From Leptolyngbyaceae cyanobacterium T60_A2020_046 (lineage in GTDB: Bacteria > Cyanobacteriota > Cyanobacteriia > Phormidesmidales > Phormidesmidaceae): a stretch of 48,684 nt of DNA. The position numbers and the translations under genes were made by a program. Each line of letters starts with the position of its first letter. The stretch's first letter is position 1. Below the pieces are notes generated by a model. The model was given only the letters and a program-made list of their open reading frames with translations. It did no database searches and had not been told where the DNA came from. Positions 36,013 through 44,781 of this stretch are shown here, in pieces. The stretch spans positions 1-48,684 of the forward strand of contig JACYME010000074.1 in NCBI GenBank assembly GCA_015272155.1, written 5' to 3'.

Positions 36013-37815
36013 CTATTCCTCCGTTTCCTTCGATTTGGGTTGATAGGTCGAAGCCACATGAAGTTCCTTTAACTGTTTGAGATCCACCCCAGAGGGTGCT
36101 GCCGTCAACAGGCAACGAGCCTGCTGGGTTTTTGGAAATGCGATCGTGTCTCGAATCGATTCTTCCCCCGAAAGCAGCATCGCCAGACGATCTACCCCGT
36201 AGGCAATGCCGCCATGGGGCGGCGTTCCATATTCAAAGGCTTCGAGCAAAAAGCCAAATTTATCCTGCGATTCTTCTTCGGAGAGCCCGATCGCGCTAAA
36301 GACCTGTTGTTGCACATCGGGCTGATAAATTCGCAAGCTCCCACCCCCCACTTCATACCCATTCAGCACGAGATCATAGGCTTGGGCGCGGGCAGTTTTG
36401 AGGTCGTCTAAATCCTCAGGATGGGGGGCCGTAAAGGGATGGTGGAGCGCTTCGAGGCGTTGCTCATCGGCATTCCACTCAAACATGGGAAAGTCTGTCA
36501 CCCAGAGCAAATTAAACTGCCCCTCGGGAATGAGGTCGAGTTCTTTAGCGATCGCCTGACGAACGCGATCGAGGGTGGCATTCACCACATCCGCTGGCCC
36601 AGCTCCAAACAGCAACAGGTGTCCAGGCTGGGCTCCGGTGCGATCAAGAATGGCCTGCTTTTGCTCCTCCGTGAGGTTGTCTTTGATGGCCCCAATAGTG
36701 TCCAGGGTGCCGCCCTCGCGCACGCGGATATAGGCCAACCCCTTAGCCCCGGCATCGGTGGCGATCTTAAACAGGTCGCCGCCGGGCTTGATGCGCACGT
36801 TGGAAATGGCGTCATTGCCATTGGGAATGGGCAGAATTTTCACCAACCCGCCGGACTTCACCGCCCCGGAAAAGACCTTGAAGCCAGAATCGACTACCAA
36901 GTCCGAGACGTTGACCAGTTCCAGCCCATAGCGGGTGTCGGGCTTGTCGCTGCCGTAGCGATCCAGTGCTTCCGCGTAGGTCAGGCGTGGGAAGGGACGC
37001 GGCAGGTCAACCCCCTTCACGGTTTTGAAGAGGTGACACACCAGCCGCTCGTTGAGATCCAAAATTTCCTCTTGGCTAAGGAAACTCATTTCCATATCCA
37101 GTTGAGTAAACTCGGGCTGGCGATCGGCCCGCAAATCCTCATCGCGGAAGCAGCGGGCAATTTGGTAATAGCGATCGACGCCCGACACCATGAGCAGTTG
37201 TTTGAACAACTGCGGCGACTGGGGCAGCGCAAACCATTCGCCGGGGTTGACCCGCGAGGGCACGAGGTAGTCGCGCGCGCCCTCTGGGGTGGCGCGGGTC
37301 AGGATGGGGGTTTCGACCTCCATGAAGTGCTCCTCATCTTCCAGGAAGCGACGGATGGCTTTGATCAGGCTGTGGCGGAGGGTCAAGTTTTGGGCCATGC
37401 GATCGCGCCGCAGATCCAGATAGCGATAGCGCAGGCGCAGTTCTTCTTTGACGGTTTCGGCTTCGGCAGTCGAAACCTGGAAGGGCAACTGCTTGCGCAC
37501 GGCATTGAGCAGCTCAATCTGATCGGCGTAGATTTCGACCCGGCCCGTGGGCAGCTTGGGGTTGAGGGATGCCTCGGGACGCTCGGTGACGGTGCCCGTG
37601 ATGCGCACCACATACTCATTGCGGAGGCGATCAGCGGTGCCAAAGGAGGCGGGGGTACGCTCAGGGTCGCTCACAATTTGCACGATGCCTGTGCGATCGC
37701 GCAAATCGACAAAGATGACGCCCCCGTGATCGCGGCGACGATCGACCCAGCCAAAGAGGGTCACCGTTGAGCCGATATCTTCTGCCCGCACCTGGCCGCA
37801 GTAATGGGTTCGCAT
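36013..37815 (-). CDS. aspS: Aspartyl-tRNA synthetase
   Basis: A 600-residue bacterial-type class II synthetase. Order: OB-fold anticodon-binding domain (1-110; [20 protein letters not shown]), class II core with motif 1 near 150-175, motif 2 ([20 protein letters not shown], about 218), an inserted GAD domain (about 300-420), and motif 3 ([13 protein letters not shown], about 540). The DHGG segment in the OB fold carries His where discriminating enzymes have Leu, which in Pseudomonas marks a non-discriminating AspRS that also charges tRNA-Asn. That is an inference here. Its strand is codirectional with replication from the proposed origin. Confidence 0.97.
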   Translation of the reverse strand: MRTHYCGQVRAEDIGSTVTLFGWVDRRRDHGGVIFVDLRDRTGIVQIVSDPERTPASFGTADRLRNEYVVRITGTVTERPEASLNPKLPTGRVEIYADQIELLNAVRKQLPFQVSTAEAETVKEELRLRYRYLDLRRDRMAQNLTLRHSLIKAIRRFLEDEEHFMEVETPILTRATPEGARDYLVPSRVNPGEWFALPQSPQLFKQLLMVSGVDRYYQIARCFRDEDLRADRQPEFTQLDMEMSFLSQEEILDLNERLVCHLFKTVKGVDLPRPFPRLTYAEALDRYGSDKPDTRYGLELVNVSDLVVDSGFKVFSGAVKSGGLVKILPIPNGNDAISNVRIKPGGDLFKIATDAGAKGLAYIRVREGGTLDTIGAIKDNLTEEQKQAILDRTGAQPGHLLLFGAGPADVVNATLDRVRQAIAKELDLIPEGQFNLLWVTDFPMFEWNADEQRLEALHHPFTAPHPEDLDDLKTARAQAYDLVLNGYEVGGGSLRIYQPDVQQQVFSAIGLSEEESQDKFGFLLEAFEYGTPPHGGIAYGVDRLAMLLSGEESIRDTIAFPKTQQARCLLTAAPSGVDLKQLKELHVASTYQPKSKETEE

Positions 37816-37971
37816 AGGTCTTGAGCGTAAACGTCCTGAACGCTGAGGGTTTCCAAAAACCTTTCCATTATCTCGGATCGTGTCTCGAAGATCACAGCTT
37901 CTTGGCGGCTTCTTGGCGAAGCGTTAGACCGCGATCGCGGCCATTTCACACTGTCTGGGGAGGCGCGGGGG

Positions 37972-38499
37972 TCACTCGCTCACGGCCACGAGGTTGAGGG
38001 CGGCGGCGTGTTGCTCCAGGGAAATCAGCTGCCGGAGGGAAAACGCTCGGGCGATCGCATCACAGCGTTCATTGCCTTCATTGCCCGCATGACCCCGCAC
38101 ATAGGTCCACTTCACAGGCTTGCCCGTTTGGGCGGCGGCGGCCTGGTTCAACTGGTCAAGGCGCTGCCACAGGTCTTGGTTGAGCACGGGCTTTTTGGCG
38201 GCGGTTTGCCAGCCGCGCCGCTTCCAGCCTGCGATCCATTCCGTGATGCCCTTTTTCACGTATTCGCTGTCGGTAAACAGTTCGAGGGGCGTTTTTTGCT
38301 GACTCGCGAGAAAGAATTCTAACCCCGCGATCGCGGCCTGCATCTCCATGCGATTGTTGGTCGTGGCGGGGGCATAGCCGCCCATTTCGTGGCGGGAGCC
38401 ATCACTCAAGTAGACCACGGTACCCCAGCCGCCAGGACCAGGATTACCAGAACAGGCTCCATCGGTGTAAATCGCGTGGATGGGGGGAAGGGTCGTCAT
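37972..38499 (-). CDS. rnhA: Ribonuclease HI
   Basis: A 175-residue RNase HI that degrades the RNA of RNA-DNA hybrids. The catalytic carboxylates are visible: Asp in AIYTDGACSGNPGPGGWG, Glu in NRMEMQAAI, Asp in LFTDSEYVKKGI, and Asp in NERCDAIAR. The catalytic His is in VRGHAGNEGNE. The basic handle lies in WIAGWKRRGWQT. The C-terminus extends about 20 residues beyond the E. coli enzyme. It is divergent from dnaX across a 148-base gap that must hold both promoters. Confidence 0.96.
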   Translation of the reverse strand: MTTLPPIHAIYTDGACSGNPGPGGWGTVVYLSDGSRHEMGGYAPATTNNRMEMQAAIAGLEFFLASQQKTPLELFTDSEYVKKGITEWIAGWKRRGWQTAAKKPVLNQDLWQRLDQLNQAAAAQTGKPVKWTYVRGHAGNEGNERCDAIARAFSLRQLISLEQHAAALNLVAVSE

Positions 38500-38647
38500 C
38501 GGGGTTAGGTTCCAGAGGGCAAACGGGCGATTGCGGCGTGCCGTCCACCCTTTAGTAAAAGGCGCAGCGGCAAAACCGGGCTTTTAGTCTACGGTATTCG
38601 TCGCAGAATGTCGCGCCGGGGTTAACTTCGGTCAGTATGGTAGAGCT

Positions 38648-40546
38648 ATGGGCTATGAACCACTACACCACAAGTATCGACCCCAGACCTTTGCGCAGTT
38701 GGTGGGGCAGGATGCGATCGCCACAACGCTGAAGCACGCCCTCGAACAACAGCGCATCGCCCCGGCCTACCTGTTTTGTGGCCCCCGAGGCACGGGCAAA
38801 ACCTCCAGCGCCCGCATCCTTGCCAAATCCCTCAACTGCCTGAGCAGCGCCGTCCCCACCGCCACCCCCTGCGGCACCTGCGAAGTTTGCCGGGGGATTA
38901 CCGTCGGATCCATTTTGGACATTGTAGAAATCGACGCCGCCAGCAACACCGGGGTCGATAACATTCGCGAGCTGATCGAACGCGCCCAGTTTGCCCCCGT
39001 CCAGTGTCGCTACAAGGTCTACGTCATTGACGAGTGCCACATGCTCAGCACCGCCGCCTTTAATGCGCTGCTGAAAACCCTGGAAGAACCCCCAGAGCAC
39101 GTCATTTTTGTGCTGGCGACGACGGATCCGCAGCGGGTGTTACCGACGATTATTTCGCGCTGTCAGCGGTTTGACTTTCGTCGCATCCCCCTCGAAGCGA
39201 TGGTGAACCACTTGAGCGCGATCGCCCAGCAAGAATCGATCACCATTACCAAAGATGCCGTGCGCCTCGTTGCCCAGATTGCCCAGGGCGGGCTGCGCGA
39301 CGCCGAAAGCCTGCTGGATCAGCTCAGCCTATTGGAACCCCCCGTCACCGCTGAAAAGGTATGGGATTTGGTGGGGGCCGTGCCCGAGCGCGATTTGGTG
39401 GAACTGGTGCGGGCGATCGCCCAGGATGATGGCGCGATCGTCCTCGAAACCGCGCGCCGCCTGATGGATCGAGGCCGCGAGCCGATTATCGTGCTGCAAA
39501 GCCTCGCCGGGTTTTACCGCGACCTGCTGATCGCCAAAACCGCCGCCCAACGCAATGACCTCGTGGCTGTCACCCCCCCGACCTGGGAGGCCATGCAGCA
39601 GTTGAGCGCGGAGGTGGCACTGCCCGTACTGTTGGCGGGTCAACAAACCCTGCGCGCCGCCGAAACCCAGCTCAAAAATACGACCCAACCGCGCCTCTGG
39701 CTGGAGGTGACGCTGATGGGGCTGCTGCCCGCCGCGATCGCCCCGGCCCCAGTCGCCACGGTTGCAGCTCCGGGCGGAAACCGCGCGATCGCCCCGGCCC
39801 CGCCGCACCCCACACCCACCACCCCAGCCCCGCGCCCGGCTGCGCCAGCCACCTCAGCCCCTGCAACTGCGACAACACCCGCCCCAGCATCTTCCCCAGC
39901 ACCAGCGCCTGCCCCCCGCCCCACAGAAGCCGCACCACCCGCCGCCCTCCCCAGCCCCGCACCCTTACCCCAGACCGACTTGACCCAGGTGTGGGAACAC
40001 ATGACCGCCGTGCTCCATCCCTTTGGCACCCGCGCGCTGCTGAAGCAGCAGGGAATTTTGCTCGGCTTTGATGGCAACACCGCACAGATTGGCATCAAGT
40101 CGAGACAACTGCTGAAAATGGCCCAGGGCCGCGTCTCCAATATTGAAGAAGCCTTTGCCCAGGTGTTTCAGCGTCCGGTCAAGGTCACCCTGGAGGTGGC
40201 CGAGGAAGCTAGTGCCGCCGCACCGCCGCCCGCCCCGGCTCCATCGCCCAACCAGCCAGCCCCGATCGCATATCCTTCAGCTCCTGCGGTCAGCAACCCA
40301 CCACCGCCCGCCGACCAGAGCGCCGCACCGCCGATCGCGCCGCCGCCGCCCATCCTAGGAGAAGCCGGGGCTCCCCTCGCCTGGAGCCCGCAAAGTGATT
40401 TTGATCGCGCGGTGAAAAGCTTCAGCGACTTTTTCAACGGCCAAATTGTCTCCGTGGATGACGAAGACGATGCGGCCCCGCCCAAAGACGACCGTGGCAA
40501 CAACGGCAACGGGAACCCTGACCGCGATCGCGACGTGCCGTTTTAG
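38648..40546 (+). CDS. dnaX: DNA polymerase III subunit gamma/tau
   Basis: A 632-residue clamp-loader subunit. AAA+ domain: Walker A LFCGPRGTGKTSSA (about 41-54), a zinc-binding Cys cluster (CGTCEVCRG region), Walker B VYVIDECHM, sensor 1 VLATTDPQRV and sensor 2 GGLRDAESLLDQL. Domain III follows to about 370. A long Pro/Ala linker (370-430) leads to a C-terminal part with DLTQVWEHMTAVLHPFGTRA, typical of cyanobacterial tau-like tails. No intein interrupts it, unlike some cyanobacterial dnaX genes, and I see no obvious A-rich slippery frameshift site. Confidence 0.96.
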   Translation: MGYEPLHHKYRPQTFAQLVGQDAIATTLKHALEQQRIAPAYLFCGPRGTGKTSSARILAKSLNCLSSAVPTATPCGTCEVCRGITVGSILDIVEIDAASNTGVDNIRELIERAQFAPVQCRYKVYVIDECHMLSTAAFNALLKTLEEPPEHVIFVLATTDPQRVLPTIISRCQRFDFRRIPLEAMVNHLSAIAQQESITITKDAVRLVAQIAQGGLRDAESLLDQLSLLEPPVTAEKVWDLVGAVPERDLVELVRAIAQDDGAIVLETARRLMDRGREPIIVLQSLAGFYRDLLIAKTAAQRNDLVAVTPPTWEAMQQLSAEVALPVLLAGQQTLRAAETQLKNTTQPRLWLEVTLMGLLPAAIAPAPVATVAAPGGNRAIAPAPPHPTPTTPAPRPAAPATSAPATATTPAPASSPAPAPAPRPTEAAPPAALPSPAPLPQTDLTQVWEHMTAVLHPFGTRALLKQQGILLGFDGNTAQIGIKSRQLLKMAQGRVSNIEEAFAQVFQRPVKVTLEVAEEASAAAPPPAPAPSPNQPAPIAYPSAPAVSNPPPPADQSAAPPIAPPPPILGEAGAPLAWSPQSDFDRAVKSFSDFFNGQIVSVDDEDDAAPPKDDRGNNGNGNPDRDRDVPF

Positions 40547-40636
40547 ACCCCCTTCGCCCTCGTGCCAGCGCTACCGTCGGGTTACCTCTACACTGGGATG
40601 GACATTCCCCCGGGGCAGCAGAGGAAGAACATAGCG

Positions 40637-43072
40637 GTGACAACAACATGGGTTGAAGTCTTGGTCGATTGCCCGGGCGCACAGGGACTCTACACCTACC
40701 AGGTGCCGCCGGAGCTGACCGTGGCCGCCGGAGACATTTTGAGCGTGCCCTTTGGCAAGCAACAGGTGGGCGCAATCGCGGTGCGCCCCATCACCACCCT
40801 GCCCAGCACCCTCACCCTTGATCAAGTGCGCCCCGTCGCCGCAGTGGTCAACTCCGGCCTGTTTTCCAGCACCTATTGGCACCTGCTCGAACAGGTCGCG
40901 GACTATTACCAAACGCCCCTCATGCAGGTAATTCGCACCGCCCTGCCGCCGGGGCTGCTGGCGCGATCGCAGCGCCGCATTCGCCTCATCCCCGACGCCA
41001 TGCCCCCCGAGGCGCTACAGTTTTTGTCTCCCAGTGCCGCCTGCGTCCTCACCGCCTTGCAACAGTCCGCCGAGGGCGACTACACCTGGCAACATCTGCA
41101 AAGGCAGTGCCGGGGCGCATCGCGGGGCATCCACGACCTGATCCAGCGCGGCTGGGCCGAGAGCTACATCGCCCTGCCCACACCACCCCGTCCCAAACAG
41201 CGCCAAGCCGTAACCCTTGTGGCCGAGCCAAGCCGAGAGGACGACACCCTCACGCCTCGCCAGCTGGAAGTGCTGCACTTGTTGCAGCGCCAGGGCGGCG
41301 ATCTCTGGCTCCAAGATGCGCTACAACTGTGCCGCACCACCAGCGCTACCCTGCGATCGCTTGCCGCCAAGGGCTACCTCATGCTCGAAGCCCGGGAAGT
41401 GCTGCGCCAACCCCAGCAGCCCACCCTCACCGCCGATCGCCCCAAGGCCGTCACCCCCCACCAAGCCACCGCGATCGCAGCGATCGCCGCCCTCACCGAC
41501 AGTCGCACCGTCCTGCTCCACGGGGTGACGGGCTCCGGCAAAACCGAAGTGTATCTTCAGGCGATCGCGCCCCTGTTGGGGCAAGGCAAATCAGCCCTTG
41601 TGCTCGTGCCCGAAATTGGCCTCACCCCGCAACTCACCGATCGTTTTCGTCGTCGGTTTGGCGATCGCGTCTGCGTGTATCACAGCGGCCTTTCCGAGGG
41701 AGAACGCTACGACGCCTGGCGACAGATGCTCACCGGCAAACCCCAGGTCGCGATCGGCACCCGATCCGCCGTCTTCGCGCCCCTCAGCAGCCTGGGTCTG
41801 ATCATTCTCGACGAGGAGCACGACAGCAGCTTCAAACAAGACCAGCCCGCCCCCTGCTACCATGCCCGCACCGTCGCCCAGTGGCGCGCCACCCTCGAAG
41901 GCTGCCCCCTAATTTTGGGCTCCGCCACCCCCTCCCTCGAAACCTGGGCCGCCATTCACGGCACTGCACCCCAATCAGCATCGCCCGGCCTCTACCTGTC
42001 CCTGCCAGAGCGCATCCACGCCCAGCCGCCGCCGCCTATCCAGATCATCGACATGCGCGAAGAACTGCGGCGCGGCAACCGCTCCATCCTGAGCACCGCC
42101 CTGCAAACCGCCCTCAGCACCCTCAAGACCGACGGCGGCCAAGCAATTCTGTTTATCCATCGGCGGGGCCACAGCAGCTTTGTGTCCTGTCGCGCCTGCG
42201 GCCACGTCATGATGTGCCCCCACTGCGACGTTTCGCTTTCCCATCACCTGCCCCACGCCAGCGCCCGCCCCACCCTGCGCTGCCACTACTGCGGCTATGG
42301 CCAAGCCCAGCCCGACACCTGCCCCGCCTGCCAATCGCCCTACCTCAAGCACTTTGGCAGCGGCACCCAGCGCGTCATCCAGACCCTTGAGGAACAGTTT
42401 CCTGACCTACGCAGCCTGCGGTTTGACAGCGACACCACCCGCACCAAAGGAGCCCATCGCGCCCTGCTCACCCGCTTTGCCCAAGGAGAAGCAGACGTGC
42501 TCGTCGGCACCCAAATGTTGACCAAGGGCCTCGACCTGCCCCAGGTTACCCTAGTGGGCGTCATCGCCGCCGATGGTCTGCTCTATATGGCCGACTATCG
42601 CGCCAGCGAGCGCGCCTTCCAAGTGTTGACCCAGGTGGCGGGCCGGGCCGGACGCGGCCACCAGCCCGGCCAGGTGATTTTGCAAACCTACACGCCAGAG
42701 CATCCGGTAATTACGGCGGTCAAGGCCCAGAGCGTCACTGACTTTATTGATCTCGAACTCAGCCAGCGTGAGGCGTTGCGCTATCCCCCCAGTGGGCGGC
42801 TGGTGTTGGTGCGCGTCACCAGCCCCGACCCCAATGCTGTGGAACAGGCCGCCACTGACCTGGCGGAAACCCTCGCTCCTCGCCTCTCGGAGCAGTGGGA
42901 GCTGCTGGGGCCTGCGCCTGCACCGATTTTGCGGGTCGCCCGTCGCTATCGCTGGCACATTCTTCTAAAAGGGGACTGCGCTGCACCGCTGCCGCCGTTG
43001 CTGGGCTTGGGCGATCGCTATCCCAACCATGTCAGCGTCACGGTGGATATTGACCCCCTGCACTTAACCTAG
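40637..43072 (+). CDS. priA: Primosomal replication protein N' (PriA helicase)
   Basis: An 811-residue 3'-to-5' helicase that restarts stalled forks. The N-terminal 3'-DNA-binding domain starts WVEVLVDCPGAQGLYTYQVP. The winged helix is near 205-260. Walker A is GVTGSGKTEVYL (about 294), followed by DEEHDSSFKQD. Zinc-binding Cys pairs span about 515-570 (CRACGHVMMCPHC, CHYCGYGQAQPDTCPAC). Motif VI is VAGRAGRG. I chose the GTG at 40637, which has GAGGAAG about 10 bases ahead; the frame is open 25 codons upstream. The gene ends 70 bases before the origin region. Confidence 0.95.
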   Translation: MTTTWVEVLVDCPGAQGLYTYQVPPELTVAAGDILSVPFGKQQVGAIAVRPITTLPSTLTLDQVRPVAAVVNSGLFSSTYWHLLEQVADYYQTPLMQVIRTALPPGLLARSQRRIRLIPDAMPPEALQFLSPSAACVLTALQQSAEGDYTWQHLQRQCRGASRGIHDLIQRGWAESYIALPTPPRPKQRQAVTLVAEPSREDDTLTPRQLEVLHLLQRQGGDLWLQDALQLCRTTSATLRSLAAKGYLMLEAREVLRQPQQPTLTADRPKAVTPHQATAIAAIAALTDSRTVLLHGVTGSGKTEVYLQAIAPLLGQGKSALVLVPEIGLTPQLTDRFRRRFGDRVCVYHSGLSEGERYDAWRQMLTGKPQVAIGTRSAVFAPLSSLGLIILDEEHDSSFKQDQPAPCYHARTVAQWRATLEGCPLILGSATPSLETWAAIHGTAPQSASPGLYLSLPERIHAQPPPPIQIIDMREELRRGNRSILSTALQTALSTLKTDGGQAILFIHRRGHSSFVSCRACGHVMMCPHCDVSLSHHLPHASARPTLRCHYCGYGQAQPDTCPACQSPYLKHFGSGTQRVIQTLEEQFPDLRSLRFDSDTTRTKGAHRALLTRFAQGEADVLVGTQMLTKGLDLPQVTLVGVIAADGLLYMADYRASERAFQVLTQVAGRAGRGHQPGQVILQTYTPEHPVITAVKAQSVTDFIDLELSQREALRYPPSGRLVLVRVTSPDPNAVEQAATDLAETLAPRLSEQWELLGPAPAPILRVARRYRWHILLKGDCAAPLPPLLGLGDRYPNHVSVTVDIDPLHLT

Positions 43073-43142
43073 CGATTGCGCCCAAACCCGCCATTTCACA
43101 AGCCTTACAGGGAAGGGCAGCAATGGCGATCGCGGGCAAATC

Positions 43143-43410
43143 CTAAAATTTTATTAAGAAACCATGATGACCGCTGTGGAAAACTCAGGCTTGTTTGTGG
43201 AAAAGACGAAGTTTCATGGGGGAAAGATCGGCACCAAATGTGGAAAAAAACCTGTCCCAATCAGGCTTGTGGAGAACATGGATACTTTCCACAGTTTTTC
43301 CACATCCCTTGAGGAGACGAAACTCGCCTTACATCAGCCGATCTCGTCGTTTTCCACAATTTCCTCAAGACTTACTACTACTACGATAGGAAAATTTTAT
43401 TTAAAGACAG
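43143..43410. other. Candidate chromosomal replication origin (oriC)
   Basis: The 490-bp gap between priA and dnaN contains DnaA boxes of the TTTTCCACA type. Perfect boxes are at 43175-43183, 43196-43204 and 43239-43247 (reverse orientation, TGTGGAAAA) and at 43296-43304 and 43350-43358 (forward). One-mismatch boxes are at 43268-43276 (TGTGGAGAA) and 43285-43293 (CTTTCCACA). Thirteen bases after the last box comes a run of CTA-type triplets (43372-43386), then an AT-rich stretch (43388-43405). A second AT-rich stretch (43146-43157) borders the left side. Adjacent dnaN is the usual cyanobacterial neighbour. Confidence 0.87.
43372..43405. promoter_or_regulatory. DnaA-trio-like element and AT-rich unwinding site
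   Basis: TTA-CTA-CTA-CTA-CGA (43372-43386) puts AAT, GAT, GAT, GAT and GCT (3' to 5') on the complementary strand. In Bacillus such 3'-[G/A]AT trios guide DnaA filament formation on single-stranded DNA. The AT-rich run ending GGAAAATTTTATTTAAAG follows directly. The order box, short spacer, trios, AT-rich DNA matches the basal unwinding arrangement described for bacterial origins. Confidence 0.55.
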
Positions 43411-43562
43411 CAGACCTGCCTCCCAACTTGATGGGGAAAAGCACTGGGGTGATAGGATTGACTCCCAGTTAAACCTAGGCGGCAAATTCATCTAGCCTGA
43501 GTGATAAAGTGTCTTCGCGATCGGTTCCGTCGTTCAATATCCTTATTGGTTGAGCCGTTTCT

Positions 43563-44714
43563 ATGAAATTCGTTTGTCCGCAAAGCGAACTCAATGCCCA
43601 TCTTTCACTAGCGAGCCGGGTTGTACCCTCTCGTCCGAGCAAGCCGGTGTTAAGTAACGTCCTTCTCAAGGCTGATGCGAGTACCGGAATGGTGACGCTA
43701 ATCGGCTTTGACGAAACCCTGGGGATCGAAACGTCCTTTCAAGCGGCAGTGGATGCCGATGGTGAATTGACGCTGCCCGCCAAGCTACTGGAAAACATCG
43801 TGTCGCGGCTGCCCTCCGAAGACATTGCCATTGAAGAAATGGAAACCGATGCCGCGATTACACTCACTTCCTCCTCAGGGGAATATCAAGTGCGTGGCTT
43901 GAGTGCCGAAGATTACCCCAGCCTGCCTTTGGTTGAAGATGGACAAGCAGCCAAAATTTCCGCAGAAGCACTGCTTGAAGGGTTGCGCGGTGTCTTGTTT
44001 GCCACCAGCCCCGATGAAGCGAAACAGGTGCTCACGGGGGTTCATCTGCTCTCTGAGGCTGATGTGCTAGAGTTTGCGGCAACGGATGGGCATCGGCTGG
44101 CGGTGGTGAAAACCAGTGATGAGTCGGCTCAGGAGGAGGGCGCGATCGCCGATCAGCCCCTTGTCATTGATGTGACCGTGCCGGCCAAGGCCATGCGTGA
44201 ACTCGAAAAAATGCTCCAGGGCTATGCCTCAAGCGATCCGATTTCTCTCCGCCTTGATCGCACCCAAGTTATTTTCGAGATTGGCCATCAAAAACTCACC
44301 ACACGGCTGCTAGAAGGCCAATATCCCAACTATCCCCAACTGATTCCGCAGCAGTTTGAGCGCCAGGTGACCGTCGATCGCAAGCAGTTTACCAGTGCCC
44401 TCGAACGCATTGCCGTCCTTGCCGATCAAAGGAACAATCTGGTCAAAATCTCCCTGGATGACACGCAGCAATCCCTAGCGCTCTCCGTTGAGGCGCAGGA
44501 AGTGGGTCGCGGTCGCGAGGTGCTGCCCGCACAAATCACGGGCGAAGCGTTAGATATCGCGTTCAACGTCCGCTACTTGCTGGATGGTCTCAAAGCCCTC
44601 GGCACAAATGAGGTGCAAATGCAGTGCAATAGTGCGACGAGCCCGTCGGTGCTAATTCCCCTCGGTGAGCTGCAAATGATATACCTCGTTATGCCTGTGC
44701 AAATTCGGGCGTGA
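43563..44714 (+). CDS. dnaN: DNA polymerase III beta subunit (sliding clamp)
   Basis: A 383-residue clamp, full length for the family. Three topologically similar domains (about 1-125, 126-255, 256-383) are evident. Family motifs include MKFVCPQSELNAHLSLASRV, PVLSNVLLKAD, EFAATDGHRLAV, LLEGQYPNYPQLIP and a final YLVMPVQIRA. The homodimer encircles DNA and holds polymerase III. It lies directly right of the proposed oriC and reads away from it. I see no strong Shine-Dalgarno before the ATG. Confidence 0.97.
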   Translation: MKFVCPQSELNAHLSLASRVVPSRPSKPVLSNVLLKADASTGMVTLIGFDETLGIETSFQAAVDADGELTLPAKLLENIVSRLPSEDIAIEEMETDAAITLTSSSGEYQVRGLSAEDYPSLPLVEDGQAAKISAEALLEGLRGVLFATSPDEAKQVLTGVHLLSEADVLEFAATDGHRLAVVKTSDESAQEEGAIADQPLVIDVTVPAKAMRELEKMLQGYASSDPISLRLDRTQVIFEIGHQKLTTRLLEGQYPNYPQLIPQQFERQVTVDRKQFTSALERIAVLADQRNNLVKISLDDTQQSLALSVEAQEVGRGREVLPAQITGEALDIAFNVRYLLDGLKALGTNEVQMQCNSATSPSVLIPLGELQMIYLVMPVQIRA

Positions 44715-44781
44715 GGCATCCCGACGGAACGCCGTTTGCTGCTCTAGCGAAACATGGCAGAGCCGCCTTGAGCCCGTGAGC

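Noticed and set aside
36421-37770. 449-codon plus-strand frame opposite aspS
   Set aside because: It lies entirely on the complement of aspS and shows no family pattern.
40876-42390. 504-codon plus-strand frame inside priA
   Set aside because: It is an out-of-frame Arg/Pro/His-rich shadow of priA caused by high GC at third positions.
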